Source of the DNA: Mastigias papua
Taxonomy: Eukaryota; Cnidaria; Scyphozoa; Rhizostomeae; Mastigiidae
Length of the DNA stretch: 64,000 nt
Assembly (NCBI GenBank): GCA_964019165.1
Contig: OZ025277.1
Location: forward strand, 570,884 to 634,883
Direction: 5' to 3'
In this document: positions 12,308-24,941 of the stretch, in pieces
Layout of the letters: the number at the start of each line of letters is the position of its first letter
Position numbering within the stretch: the stretch's first letter is position 1
Position numbers and translations under genes: made by a program
Notes under the pieces: model-generated
What the model saw: the letters and a program-made list of their open reading frames with translations, nothing else
Database searches by the model: none
What the model was told of the DNA's origin: nothing

Positions 12308-15300
12308 AGGAAGGCTTTATATCGATGAAAAAAATTCATTAGAAAATGAGTACCTTTATCAAATTGAGCTTAAATTATAAACGAACATACTGCTAAATAC
12401 TAGCTCAGATAAAAGTCCTTTGCATATCGTTATTCCGTGGGAAACTGATATAACAAGAAGCAAGAGAATACAAATAGGTAGATGGATGTTTGTTAAAAGA
12501 TTTTAAGCTATTACCATTGCCAATTAGGTTATATAGGGACAATTAGAGCATCGTTATTTCCAGTGAAACCTCATGTTTTCTTTGAATGATGTTTGCTTTT
12601 GTAGACCCACCTTCACTTTGTATCAAAAATCACCAGAGCAAGGATATCCGATGCTGGGTTCATAAACATGTAGAGTCCAATGCATAATCTTGATGATTCA
12701 GGCATAATTTCCACCAAAATAGATAAAACCGAGCGTGCATTACCATTTTACTTTGGGTAGAAAAAACTCTCCAAAACACGTGAAATTGGCCTAAGTTTAG
12801 CTGCGAGAGCTATCTGCTAGCAAAACAGTCGTCACCTATTGGTGGAAACGATTAGGAGAATTTAAAAGTGATCAAAGTATTATTTAACTAAAGGTTTGAG
12901 CACTATGCATAATCCCTTACACCCTTACAATAAGCAATATTGACCTGTCAGGTGATGATGACATAGTTTTATTTTTGATTAAAACAATATCATTTGAAGG
13001 CAAGTGGGAGGTAAGCAAAGATAAAGTATATAAACGTAAAGTTTGTTACTGTAAAATTCGTAGTAAAAATTGTGAACATATGTTCTGTTTGCAGACTAAA
13101 GGCTAAAGCAGATTCTAACGAAACCGGTAAAAAACGGTCAGAAATCTAACGAACACAGCGTCATATATGCATGAAGTGTTTTATAGAGATTGTTATCAAA
13201 ACATAAATTGACCAAGAGGATGACCAACAAACAGCAAGATGAGAAACGGGAAGAGTGCCTTGTCAAGGTTCAGAGGATACATGAGATTCTATGAAATGTT
13301 TCGGACCATTAGCATGGCGATGCGTTAGTTCACAATCAGGAGCATTACCAAAATAGAGAGGTTCAAGGACATAAAAGGTTGATAATATCATCTAAGGAAA
13401 AAAATTGCAAATTGGATAAGCAAAGATAATAAGTGCTATTACTTCTATTAACTGCTATTTAGTTCTTTGTTTTTTATTTAGTCATTTGGTTATTTAGTTT
13501 TAGTTTAGCATATGATTCTTCATAAATTGTAATTTAATTTTTCACAGAGAGCAGCTCCATATCATGAATACGAGTGATATCTTCACTAAACCAACCTGTC
13601 TCAATAAATACTAAAAACACCTGTAGCAATACATGCAATGGTAGAAATCAGAGGGAGAAACAGAAACACATCGTCATTGTACCACAAGGATCACATCTAA
13701 GTCCATTCCCACCTGATTTCCACGTGAACATTTTCCCTGAATGTGCAGAATTAAAATTGTTTCACGCATGAACACTATATGCACACTTGAGTCATAATGG
13801 TGTGCTTTTTGTTGGGTTCTATCCAAATACATTTGCATAGATAGCAATGTGCATGTGAATAGAAACAACATTAGACGCAAAGTGCGCTCCGAATGGAAAT
13901 GGAAATGAGGCCAACAAGAATGGCAATGAGACAAACAGGCTAACAGTACACGGCATATGTAGAAAGTAACGTATTTGTGTAAGAAAAGACAGACAAATTT
14001 ACTTGCATCATTGTCTTGAATATCATCGATGATTGTTGGCGAATCAAACTTGATGGAATTAAATCTGCCTCTTATTCCTCAATTAATTTGTTTCATGTTT
14101 TCCACAAAAATATGCGGTGATATTTTAACTCTTCACAATGTTTCTATGGATTTAAAGCCCCCAAACAGAAAACAGATATCGATTAAAAGTTTTATTTTCT
14201 AATGGTGGCAGGCTCTTATTAGCAACAACCACTATGTGGTTTCGTAATCAAATTCCTTTCTTCACATATAGGCATACATGTGCACTCAGCAGCTTTAAGC
14301 ACTATGAAACCTTTGAAATATAATATGTTGCGAAGAAGGAAAAAGCTTAACTATTTAAAAACGTGAGCATTAACATTCAGGGTACATTTAGCGCAGAAAT
14401 GTGTTTAGTGTTTGCATGGAAGAAGTTCATCTGACTGCAATGAGTTCTCGCCTTTCATCTGCCACATACACACAAAGCTAAAAAATAAAGGATTCTATAA
14501 GAGGATAAGATCTCACCTCTAAGCTTACAAGTTTTTGCTATTAATACAAACAGGTCCCAAACATAGACAGAACGCTAAGAGATATATTTTAGTTAAATTG
14601 CGCTTGTGGCATTAAAAGTTATTCACATGATAACTACCCTTGCCTACTGTTTGTTTTTAAATCACATCCCTAATATACTGAATATCGTTTTGTAGATTGC
14701 AATTCCGTCATGTGGGACTCAATGCGTACTCTTCATAAGACGTATGAAAACGAAGTTAGGCATCAGAGGTCACCTAATCACATGCCTGAAGCTGTAACCT
14801 TATTTTGAAGACCCAATTATACATCATCTTTTAGCGACGCAACTTTTGTCTACAAATCAACAGGCGCCAAGACTCTAGCAAAAATATCTGCAAAGAATGC
14901 TATTGTATATATTTTAATCATGAATTCTCAAAATGCTTCCTTTAAGCATTAGAGTATCAATAAGGTCACCAAATATAAACAAGCCTGCAGAAATGAATGG
15001 ATTTTTAACATGGCGCGTACAGATTACACCTTGTAAAATGCAGCTTTTGGAAGAATTTGCATTAGCTTTGGCATTGCGATTCGGAAAGTGCTAATGCATA
15101 AAAACAATTAGCTCGAGACAGCATTTAACCGCAAAGTTCTCTTGATTTATGCGAAGGATCCTTGTTCTAAGAGGCGACGAGCACGCCAGTACTAAAACGG
15201 GATAATGATTATGATGAGAAAAATGACATTACGTAATTATTTAGAGTATTTCTAAGTCAATTTCTTCGTGAGAAATTAAAACGCTTTGTTTTGCATCTAT

Positions 15301-18300
15301 GTTGAAGATTCCGGCAATATTCCGCAAATTATGGTGAAGCCAATTAAATGCTTAGAATTGAGAGAAGATAAAAACATACGCTTCGCCTTTACTTTCAAGC
15401 ATTTCAAAGATGGTCTAAGCTTCGTGTGAATGCTTCCCAGATCCTTCTTAACTAGGATCTGCTCATCAGTTCGGGAAACGAAATTCGAAACCACAGTGTC
15501 GATGATCTCCACAGGTCAACCTGCAAGAAGCGATGTCACCCATTCTCAACTGCATTGTGTACTCCAGTTTCCTTGCAATGATGTCATTTTTGAAATGACA
15601 GACGATAATATATCTATTTGGATTTGAACATATTTAATGAAACTATGGGTACTATTTTTATTAATCCTCAAACTAAAAACTTTGTCTGTGCACATGCAAT
15701 AGACCGCAGTATACTGTAAATGTCATTGTGACACCGATCTGTACATAAAATTGTCATGCGTTACACAGATTGCATTATGGGGTACAAGAAGCGACATTCT
15801 GTATTTTGCAAGAAATACCAAGCATATCTTATCTTACAGATTACTTTCAGTGCTACAATTGATTCACTTGAATAGACAATGCTTACAAGCTCATTCAACT
15901 GTGAGAAAATCAATGTCTACATGACAATCCAAACACACCAAATTACTTAAAACATGATTGAAGTTTCCTTGGTGATAAACGTCCGATGTCATATTTGTTA
16001 AAGCAGTCAATATTGGTTATAGACATGGTGATTTTTATTTCAAAATTTACTTATTAAATACGATTCAAAACTTTGCTTACTTAATACGATATTTCAAAAC
16101 ATGCAACTCTTTACTTCTCAACAACTGCAGCATGCAATTGCCTTGTCTCAATGAATTTATATAAAAAATAATATAAACCAATATCAAATGTTAGTCAAGC
16201 CAGGATTCGCCCAAGCTTTGCTACGGCAAGTAGAAAGCGTAGTAGACACCACGAATAGAAGCGCGATAGTCATTAACTTCGTTAACAGGTGACATCGCAT
16301 ATGTTCCGCCGGATTAAAGTTTTCTTAAAGCATTTGAAGAAATGAGTCATAAAGACGCCAATAATACATGGAGTACTCATAGTAGCATAAAAATTTAACT
16401 TTTAGGAAGTATTAATGATGTTATAATGAACAGACTTCCTGCATGTAGCTGACGTTACGTTTCTTTTCATTGCACTTACTTGAGATACTTATGAACACAA
16501 CAATTGATTGAGATGTACGTACCAAAGTTGACATCATGTTCAAAAATTTGAAGTGGAATAAATATCTATAAGTCTGATATGAAATTCGATATTTCATTTA
16601 TTTTGATTTATCGATATTTACAGATGATGCGCCTTACAGTAGAACTAGCCAACATAAGACGACCAACAATAAATCGAGTGTAGAACAAAGCAGTAACAAC
16701 TTATATTGTATAACGCCTATCATTTATCTTCCAAGGGTTCATGTTTCGGGTTTATGTTTGTGGATGTGCCTCTACGTGCTTTATAAGAATAAGCATATAA
16801 CAAATGGCAGGTTATTGCAACTCTTTGCAGCACTTTTTGTGCAAAAAAAGCAGAAGCTCTTTTTGTGAGCTCATGGCGAGGTCTTATAACCTGAAGCTTT
16901 CAAAGTTTCTAGTTTGATAATCTGATACTTGAGACCTGCATGGGAATTTTTGTCAATTTTTCAAGGCATTGTCCGCTGAACATTGTATGCGTCATCACTA
17001 GCCTGTCATATCTTATTATAGAACGAGCATCAGGCCAATTGCAGACCCACCCATCTCTATGTTTTGTAGGTTGAATGAGTTTGCATGCGCGATCCTGAAG
17101 GGCTCGTAAATGTGAGCATTTGATAAATTTCCCTAAATCACATTAGTGTACCTTAAGTGACCCTCAAAAAGTGCTTTAAAGACTGAAGCAAGTCATGTTC
17201 TCAGCTACTTTTGATCATTTTGTATTGTGCATCCCAGTTAAGACATTCACCTATCTCTATTTCCAGATATTTCACATTATGTGCGCATGTAAGATGCTAG
17301 CAATAGAAAATGGATAGCTAGAGTGAGGAATAGACAGAGTGTGATAGGAGAGAAATTTTCAGAATGGAAATTATGTTCTTTCTCCAATTCATATTACAAA
17401 TAGGAACAATACTTGTCAAAACATTTATCGAATATTCTCAAGGAGATACTCAATGCCATACTTTAAGTTGTGCTCTCTACAATTGGCTTATTGAAGCTGA
17501 GGATCATGTTCGATTTGTAGCAGTTGCAGAAAGACATCCCAATCTGTTTGGCATATAAGTAGCCAACATTCATTGTCCCATGTTTAAGAGGTATCAAAAG
17601 AAATTAGCATTTATTATTGAAACAATCATTTCTTGAACCTTTATCAACAGACTTCAATTTGAACCTTCATTGCTTCATCACAGCAGGTGTTTACTACTGT
17701 GCGCATGTTTCTCCATGTAAAATCGGACCATTGCGTAGCAGCTCATAGCTCCTTGCCTGACTTGCGATTAAATAAAAAATGACAATGCAAGCAGTTGTTA
17801 CAACTTAATTTTTCTTACTTAATATAAATTGAAATTGACGTATGGTGTTGTGATCTTACTTAAGGTGATTATGTGTCACTTAGAAAGCACAGCTTTCTTT
17901 TCATGTGATCTTCTAAGGCTTTATTACATACACACTAACATTGACAGGATAAATCAACTTATGCTAATTTAAGGACGCTCATGTAAAAAGTGAGGTTTTA
18001 ATTTTGACCGAAATAAGATGGGATTTTCACTTCTACCTTCAAGCAAAATCACTTGTTTCCCAAGAACTGAAATAACTAATTGGCATTCATCCACCACTTG
18101 CCACTAAATGTCATATCTAGAACAATTTCTGGCAGAAGTTTATTAATATCTAATGGTAAAACTTCTTTGCGTCACCTGTGAAATTTTTGCACTCAGCCCT
18201 ATATGATCGAGATTTTCTATTGAGACAAACACAATAGACCTTACTATATGGGAATGCAAAATACCAACAAGATAAATTCATGAACGCGGGTATTTGAAAG

Positions 18301-21300
18301 CTGAAAGTGAGAGGAATAAATAAGATCTATCTAAATATTACTACTTAAGCATTAACAATTGTAGAGAGCATATCACACCTATTTTTGTTTTGTTTCATGA
18401 GTTTTTGGATCAGATTTCATTTTCTAGCTCAAGGATACTTTATGATCGACAGTGGTTTGTAGAAGTAGAAAGTCAGATTTGAATGCATCCAATTTTACTC
18501 ATTAAAGTCTTCTTCCCGTTAAAATTGCTTTAAAAAATCAGAATAGAGCATCTTGCAACTACAAACAAGTTAATTAATATGTTTTCTAATCACTTTTGTA
18601 TCTGAAAAATTATCTGCGTTACTTTTGGAAAAGCATAAAACCGGCAAGCAATAGAGTCTTTTAGGAGTCTTGTTTACCAAGAATGGAATCTGTTTTGTCT
18701 ACATTTGATTTCTCTGGACGTTCAATAGTACATGAAAACTGGATTAGGTAAGAGAGAAGGAAAACTTTTGTAGCTGACAAATCACTTTTTTGTTTTCGTA
18801 TTACATCTGCTATATTTAAGTCCATTAGCTTGGAGCTACAGAAAAATCTGCAAAGCCACCGACAAAAGAAAGAGCTATAATTGGCGACTTGCTCACAAGC
18901 ATCCGTGGATTAAGTTTGGTAGAGCCGATTGTAAAAAGTCGTGCTTAAGCCTTCATTAGGTATCAAGGATAATTTGTTATGATAAAACACTGTTGTTGTG
19001 AATATGATTTCAGAAGATTTTGAGAAATTATTCGCACTTTGATACCAAGACGTAAGCACTAATTGTTGATTATAAGATGTGTAATCTTGGCTTCTTACTA
19101 AGCACGATATTGTCCAAAATTAGACTAGCTTATAAACCCGACATTCAGTTTACATTCGGATGGCATGGCATTAACTGTCAGGTGAAACTTCCCTTTGAGT
19201 CAAAACAAGTTGTAGCAAGAATCTACCATCTTTTCTTTTAACAATGGCTGTGATTGCGTCTGAAGACAAGTTACTCTCAGTTTTTGCAGCATGTTTAAGT
19301 ACGTCATAATTTCGTCTCTATGTTTCCAAATTGCAAAGCAGCATGGTGCCGTTTTCTTTGGCGTAAACAATACACGTGATTTCTATCACAAGGTTCCGCC
19401 AAGCGCACATCGTAAGTAAAACACAACTAAGAACCCATGCAATATTTTGCGTCGACGTTATTGGTTAAAATGTTGGATTCAACTGTAGATGGAAATATGA
19501 TAATTACAAACGCTATTCACTTGCCACCTGATAACGTAAGAACAATTCTAAGGTGAATTTCATTGTAACTTATTCCGATTCTATGCTTGTACGTTCGTAT
19601 AATAGAGAGAAAGAGAGATGAACAATCGGATCTCACAACCAGGGCGGAAAGCATATTGTCCTCGTCAACATGGTATCGGCGTGTAGCAGACAATTGCGTC
19701 ATCAATCAAAAGCCGATTGGTACAAAGTCTGCTCAAAAGAAAAATCCTGAGCTTAGCCGCCAAAAAGAATTCCAATCAGCTTCTTCATGGTCTCACGCCA
19801 ACTTTTTCCACGCTACTCAGAACAAATTATCAATACTAATGAGATGTGACTTGGCCCGTGCGGATGTCGACTTTCCTCGTCACTGATTCTCGATGACTAA
19901 TAAATCTAACACCCTTGCTTTAGTAATTACAAGGAAATAACTATTTAATCCTCGATCAGCTTTGAAAGGATATCAAAATTGTAGTGATAATGCACTTTCT
20001 CTAATCTGGTAAACAATTTGACACTTTTTTCTTAGCAAAAGGTTTAGTCTGCTAGGCCATATCAGTTCAGTGTCAAGACCTGAGCCCGAGTGTGATTGCT
20101 GAGCCTGAAATAAACATGATCAAGCAAACATGATCAGCCTTAAAGCAAAAGATGACGCAAACGAGTTACAATATTACTCCGTAATCAATGCCTAATATTT
20201 CATGATCCTGCACTACAACAAGACAATTCTATGACGAGTTCAAATTGTAATAAAAAATGGAGTTCTACCCTACAGTAACAAAGATTTTTCAACATACCAT
20301 CAGCTGAAGTCTCAATTAAAAACAATATCTTCACTAAATCGCATATTCTGGCTTGCTTTTTAAGACGTTGATTGCCAGAAATGCTTAAGTATAGACAGTC
20401 CTTCTCTTTTTAGAAACGGTTCAAACAGCACTGTGGAAAAGCTAAAATCAGTACAATGGCTGTATAGTAGATGCTACATGGGCCGTTGCCCTTTAGTTTT
20501 CTCTGGTGTTGGATCAGTTGCAAAGAGTTAACAACTTAAAACCCCATGCATCTACGGTCCACAAAGGCCTTTCATGTTTATTTGAATTACAAGGGACTTT
20601 TTCAAAATGTTGAGTGTGGCGTCTCATTGATCATGAAACACTACTTTCTAATAAGAAGTCAAAGAAGCGATGATTTAAATGTTTTAGAGACTTAGCTAAA
20701 ATGGGACAAAGTAAAGATACACTTAAGTTCTGTCAGAGCAATAATATACACTTATCAAATCACTCAAAGTACTTGACAGTTACTTTCCAGCAATGCATTT
20801 GGATGTCGTGCCCCAATCCTTATGCCCTATTGCTTGGTCTCTCCATCCTGCTCCAGGAATAAGCATATCTGATTAGCTTCTTGGCTACTTGACCTTGGTC
20901 CTTGGCTAGTTTACTTGATAGTTGACCACTTTGCTTTCATAACCGGTGAATTAAATTGTTTCAGGTTGCTAGCTACATTATGACGCAAATCCTTGTGTCT
21001 TCCAATGTAAAATGTAAAATCTAGCCCTATCTCGCAGCCAGAATTGTTTCATTGGCTCCAATCCGAGGTAGACACATAATTTTAATCTATTTGTATTTAT
21101 CTAACAAGCCCTGACCGTACAAATGCAACTAATACATTGGGAGTGATAACATCTATGTGTCTTTACAAATTGAATTAAACGGACCGTTAAAACGATCAGA
21201 CATAAAGAGCGGGCCTAGCAGCATACTTGAACTCACATGGGTATGACGAATTTCCTCTGTTCTATTAGCTTATTCAATCTATTTCTATTTCCTAAATGAT

Positions 21301-22054
21301 CATTAATCAATAAAATGAATCACAGAAACAATTTTGCTTTCTCTGAGCGCTCAGTTCAGGCACGCCGTTTCTGATAACGCAAACAACACTATTCCGCAAT
21401 GTAATCGTTATCTAAAGACGCTATTGCCAAATGAGCAATTATGGCTCTACAAACAAACATGCAATTTTTGCAAAATTTACAAAGTTGTCAAGGCAACAAT
21501 GCCCTTTGTCAAAATATCTTTAGCCTAACTTGCTGTGCTGGCTCCAAAACTGCTATGAATATTCTGAAGCAACAGTGCCTATGAAATGTCTTCTAGAGCA
21601 TGCATTCTTTGGCCCATTGAGACAGTGAAATCACACTGCTGTTTTATGCTAGATCAATGATAAACACGAGATATCGTTGTTTGTAAGAGCGCTGCGTTGG
21701 AACGTTGCCGTATAAATGACTACACAGTCAAGATTCTTTGACAAGACAAACTCTTTTCAATCGGTAGACTTGGACATAGGGAATTTCATTGTTTAACTTT
21801 TGAAATGATTAACAATGGACACGACACAGAGGCGATGTCGGCTGTATGAAATGGGACTGGGCTCAATTGGATCTTTTCTCTCTGTAACACCGCTTCATTG
21901 TTTTAGCATTGTTCGACCAATGAAATCTTTGCCGTTTGAGTTAACTGTCTTACACAGTGGGACATGTTATTTAATGAAATGATGCTGCATAGCTCTTTTT
22001 AACCGCGGTTCTTTTGTAAATTTAATTGCTATACATGAGAATATATCATTACAG
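12308..22054. other. Long transposon-poor intergenic region
   Basis: Almost 10 kb in which I see no recognisable transposon, microsatellite or homeobox. Small isolated frames occur, for example 13574-13771 and 19587-19886, without domains. An ATG at 18683 with a strong GTAAGA donor at about 18749 (MESVLSTFDFSGRSI start) could be a short first exon, but no acceptor partner in phase was found. Position between two developmental genes makes cis-regulatory content likely; that is inference. Confidence 0.4.
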
Positions 22055-22146
22055 TTGTTGACGAAGGATTCACCGTTGACCGTCTGATCACGGCTGCACA
22101 TCTGGTTGCAGAAGAGCACAAGTCAGAGAAGAGAGCAGAAAAAGAG
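22055..22146 (+). CDS. Possible orphan exon with eh1-like motif
   Basis: A TTACAG acceptor ends at 22054; the open frame encodes VDEGFTVDRLITAAHL followed by a charged AEEHKSEKRAEKE stretch. A donor GTAACT follows at 22147, or the stronger GTGAGT at 22155. FTVDRLI fits the eh1 repressor motif (F-S/T-I/V-x-x-L/I-L/I), which many Paired-class homeodomain proteins carry near the N terminus. The other two frames are closed. The phases (1 in; 0 or 2 out) do not join directly to the Otx exon at 28525, so its gene is unknown. Confidence 0.33.
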
Positions 22147-22454
22147 GTAACTTGGTGAGTGAGTGATAAGGCTGCAATAACTTATAAGGAGACACTGATG
22201 ATGAGATAATATCGAAATCTGATGTATCTTCTTGGGATTTTAGTAAGATTAAGAAGGGATTAGTAACCTTAAGAATGATTCTATCTTAGCTCTGTTTAAG
22301 CTGCTAATAACTTGATTGCTCTGATAGATATCAGGGATAATGTTCATTGTAGCTGCAGCAAGAAGAAATTAGAAATTTAGAATAATTAGTATTCACATTA
22401 TTTTTCTCTTAATTTTCTACTATTGAGCTGTTTCAAATATCAGGCCCCTATTTA

Positions 22455-22475
22455 TCTCTCTCTCTCTCTCTCTCT
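22455..22475. repeat. (TC)n microsatellite
   Basis: About ten tandem TC dinucleotides. Confidence 0.9.
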
Positions 22476-24135
22476 GCTTATCTTTAAATTTGACTTCCTC
22501 TGCTGGTCTTATTCATAACCGATTATTATAGAGCTAAGACAATATGTAGTAAGAGCAAGACCTTCATTACATTTCATATCACCACCGATTGCCACTTAGC
22601 ATTATTTGATAGAAATAAGTAATCGAAGTAAGCCTTATCGCGATGCTTCTATTTCTATTTGTTTCGATAACAAGACAGGGTAATTAAGTTTTCTCTTGTC
22701 CATAGCCAAGAGGAACCCAAATATAACACAGCACACGCTTATTTACATTTATGTCTTCAGCTACTTCACATAGATGTGCTTTATGTTGACATAGCATTTT
22801 AATACTCATTATCGTAGATCTGAATTACCAAAAGTAGCAGTGAGTCTGAAGAAGATTCCACGTGATATAGGACAAATTTGCTTTTTTAGTCGCTACCTCC
22901 TTTACTCCCTTTTCAAGTGAATATTGCATAAGAAGTTTATATGAAATACCTGGTATTTCCATCGCACAACTGCCAAACATGCGTTTTAAACTTTGGTAAA
23001 CGTTCATTTACTAACAGAAAAATTCAGCTTGCAGTTTTTTGGCAGGGAGCAAGCTGAAGGAAAAATGATTAGATTTAGGCAAGCTGTAATGTTTGAGTAC
23101 GAGTTATGAAAATCTCTGACGCTAGATTTACCAATATTGCAATCATTTTTCATAAATGCAAACTTCTCCTCTGTGACACAAGTTACCAGCTGAAAATGCA
23201 AATAGCATTTAGTTACATGTGCAATTTTTTGATGCATGGGATGAAGACACATCAATTGATTCTCAACACATTTTTAACATTTTCACTTCTTCACATACAC
23301 TCATTGTGCAGTCGTCAAGAAACAAGCAAATCTTAACATTGTACGCTGTCATTGTCTTTCTTTACAACGATGGCAGTCACTTTGTACAAAACAAGCTCTA
23401 AAACGAACTTCAAAAAGTACAAAAGAATGGGAATTTTAAATTCTATGAGAAATATCTGAAGCAGTGAAAAATGGATGGGAGAGATGTGGCGCCCCGGGAC
23501 ACAGAGCGGTGAAAATATGTACTTCTAATAGAAGAATGTGAAGTGGCTCATATGATTATTCCTAAACTTTGACTAAATATTTGATGCTAATATTTGCAAA
23601 TTAAGTTCTTAACTTATATCTATTATATGCATGGCATTTAAATAGAATTCCAGAGCAGAGCTATTCATTATACTTCACTCAGTTGTTGACATTGATCATG
23701 GATGTTTTTACCTTTGTATTATCAGACGGAATAGTTTAGCCAACACAGTTTTTTCATATTTCCCAACAACTTTCCTGATTCTTTGATATATTTCAATAGA
23801 TATTTTGCTAACAATCTTCTCGACCAGACTTGCATAGCCTTTAAGACTATACCAGTGTTTGTGGTGATAGATACTGCACAAAGATTGTTGTTTAAAAATA
23901 GAATACCAGAGAGCAGAACAGCAAAGGTTGCAACAGAAATGCTATGCATCTCTAATACTCCCTTCTCTAATGCTAGCTATTATCCGTCTTGCGATTAGAG
24001 GATGGCTTTTCTATTATATTTTATGATGAAAAACGATGAATCAATCCGAGGGTTTAAATATAATCATTGTTTAAAATGTGTTAATATCGACATTGAAGTA
24101 ACAAACTAGATAGCATTCTTCTTTGAATAGTTCAT

Positions 24136-24251
24136 TCACAAAGGATGCAGATCTATACCGTAATTTCTCTTGTACAGTAGGAAACATTTATAAAGTTCCC
24201 TTCTCTATTAAGTCCCCTTCTCTATTAAACCCCCTTCTCCATTAAGCCCTC
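24136..24251 (+). repeat. 116-bp copy of the end of the 41.8-kb DNA transposon
   Basis: Matches 41804-41919 base for base except about one to two changes. It includes TACCGTAA, the TTATAAAGTTCCC stretch and the triplicated CTMTATTAARYCCCC-type motif. It also shares about 20 bp outside the presumed terminal repeat. Confidence 0.85.
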
Positions 24252-24836
24252 ATATGTCATATGTCTATATATATACACAGATACAAAATGTGAAACAATT
24301 CTCATTCATTATTTATCCGCATGCATCTCCTAATTTTTTATCAACTAATCAATCGGTCACTCATGAGTAAGATCACTGATTTGTCCAGCTCAAGATAGAG
24401 AATTTCGAAGAGTGAGAAAGCTTTAAAAGAATCAGGGAAGAGCGAGCACGATGAAGATTAAGGAAAGTAGAAATGGATGACTAGTGGTATCGAGAAACTA
24501 TCAAAACTAGGTGACACTAGCGTGCAATGTCTGGGCAAAAGTCAATGAGTAGATGAAAATAGCTTGGTAGGGTATTATTTTCCTATTTCATCACAAGCAT
24601 GAGATTTGAATCTTGATTTTAGGAATCGTATTGAGTGATTGAATATGTCTGGAGTTTTCTGCCCCGTGATGCCTTTCGAAATACCAACAATAACACCTCA
24701 AGGTACGCCATCATCTGTCTCATCGGCCTGTGGTATGTATACGTTATTTGCCTGTGTCTCCTGATATTCTTTAGATTAAACTGGCGCGCAATTAGAAATC
24801 GTTCTAGGTTGCCAAATGCAGTGGCCAATAGAGGCA

Positions 24837-24941
<105 letters not shown>

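Noticed and set aside
13574..13771. 65-codon frame with a strong acceptor (TTTTTCACAG) 25 bp upstream
   Set aside because: A stop lies between acceptor and frame; the frame after the acceptor closes within about 25 codons.
18683..18748. Short ATG exon with strong GTAAGA donor
   Set aside because: Leaves phase 2, which fits neither the exon at 22055 nor the Otx exon at 28525; kept only as a note in the intergenic entry.
19587..19886. 99-codon plus-strand frame
   Set aside because: No ATG in good context beyond chance, no domain, no splice partner.
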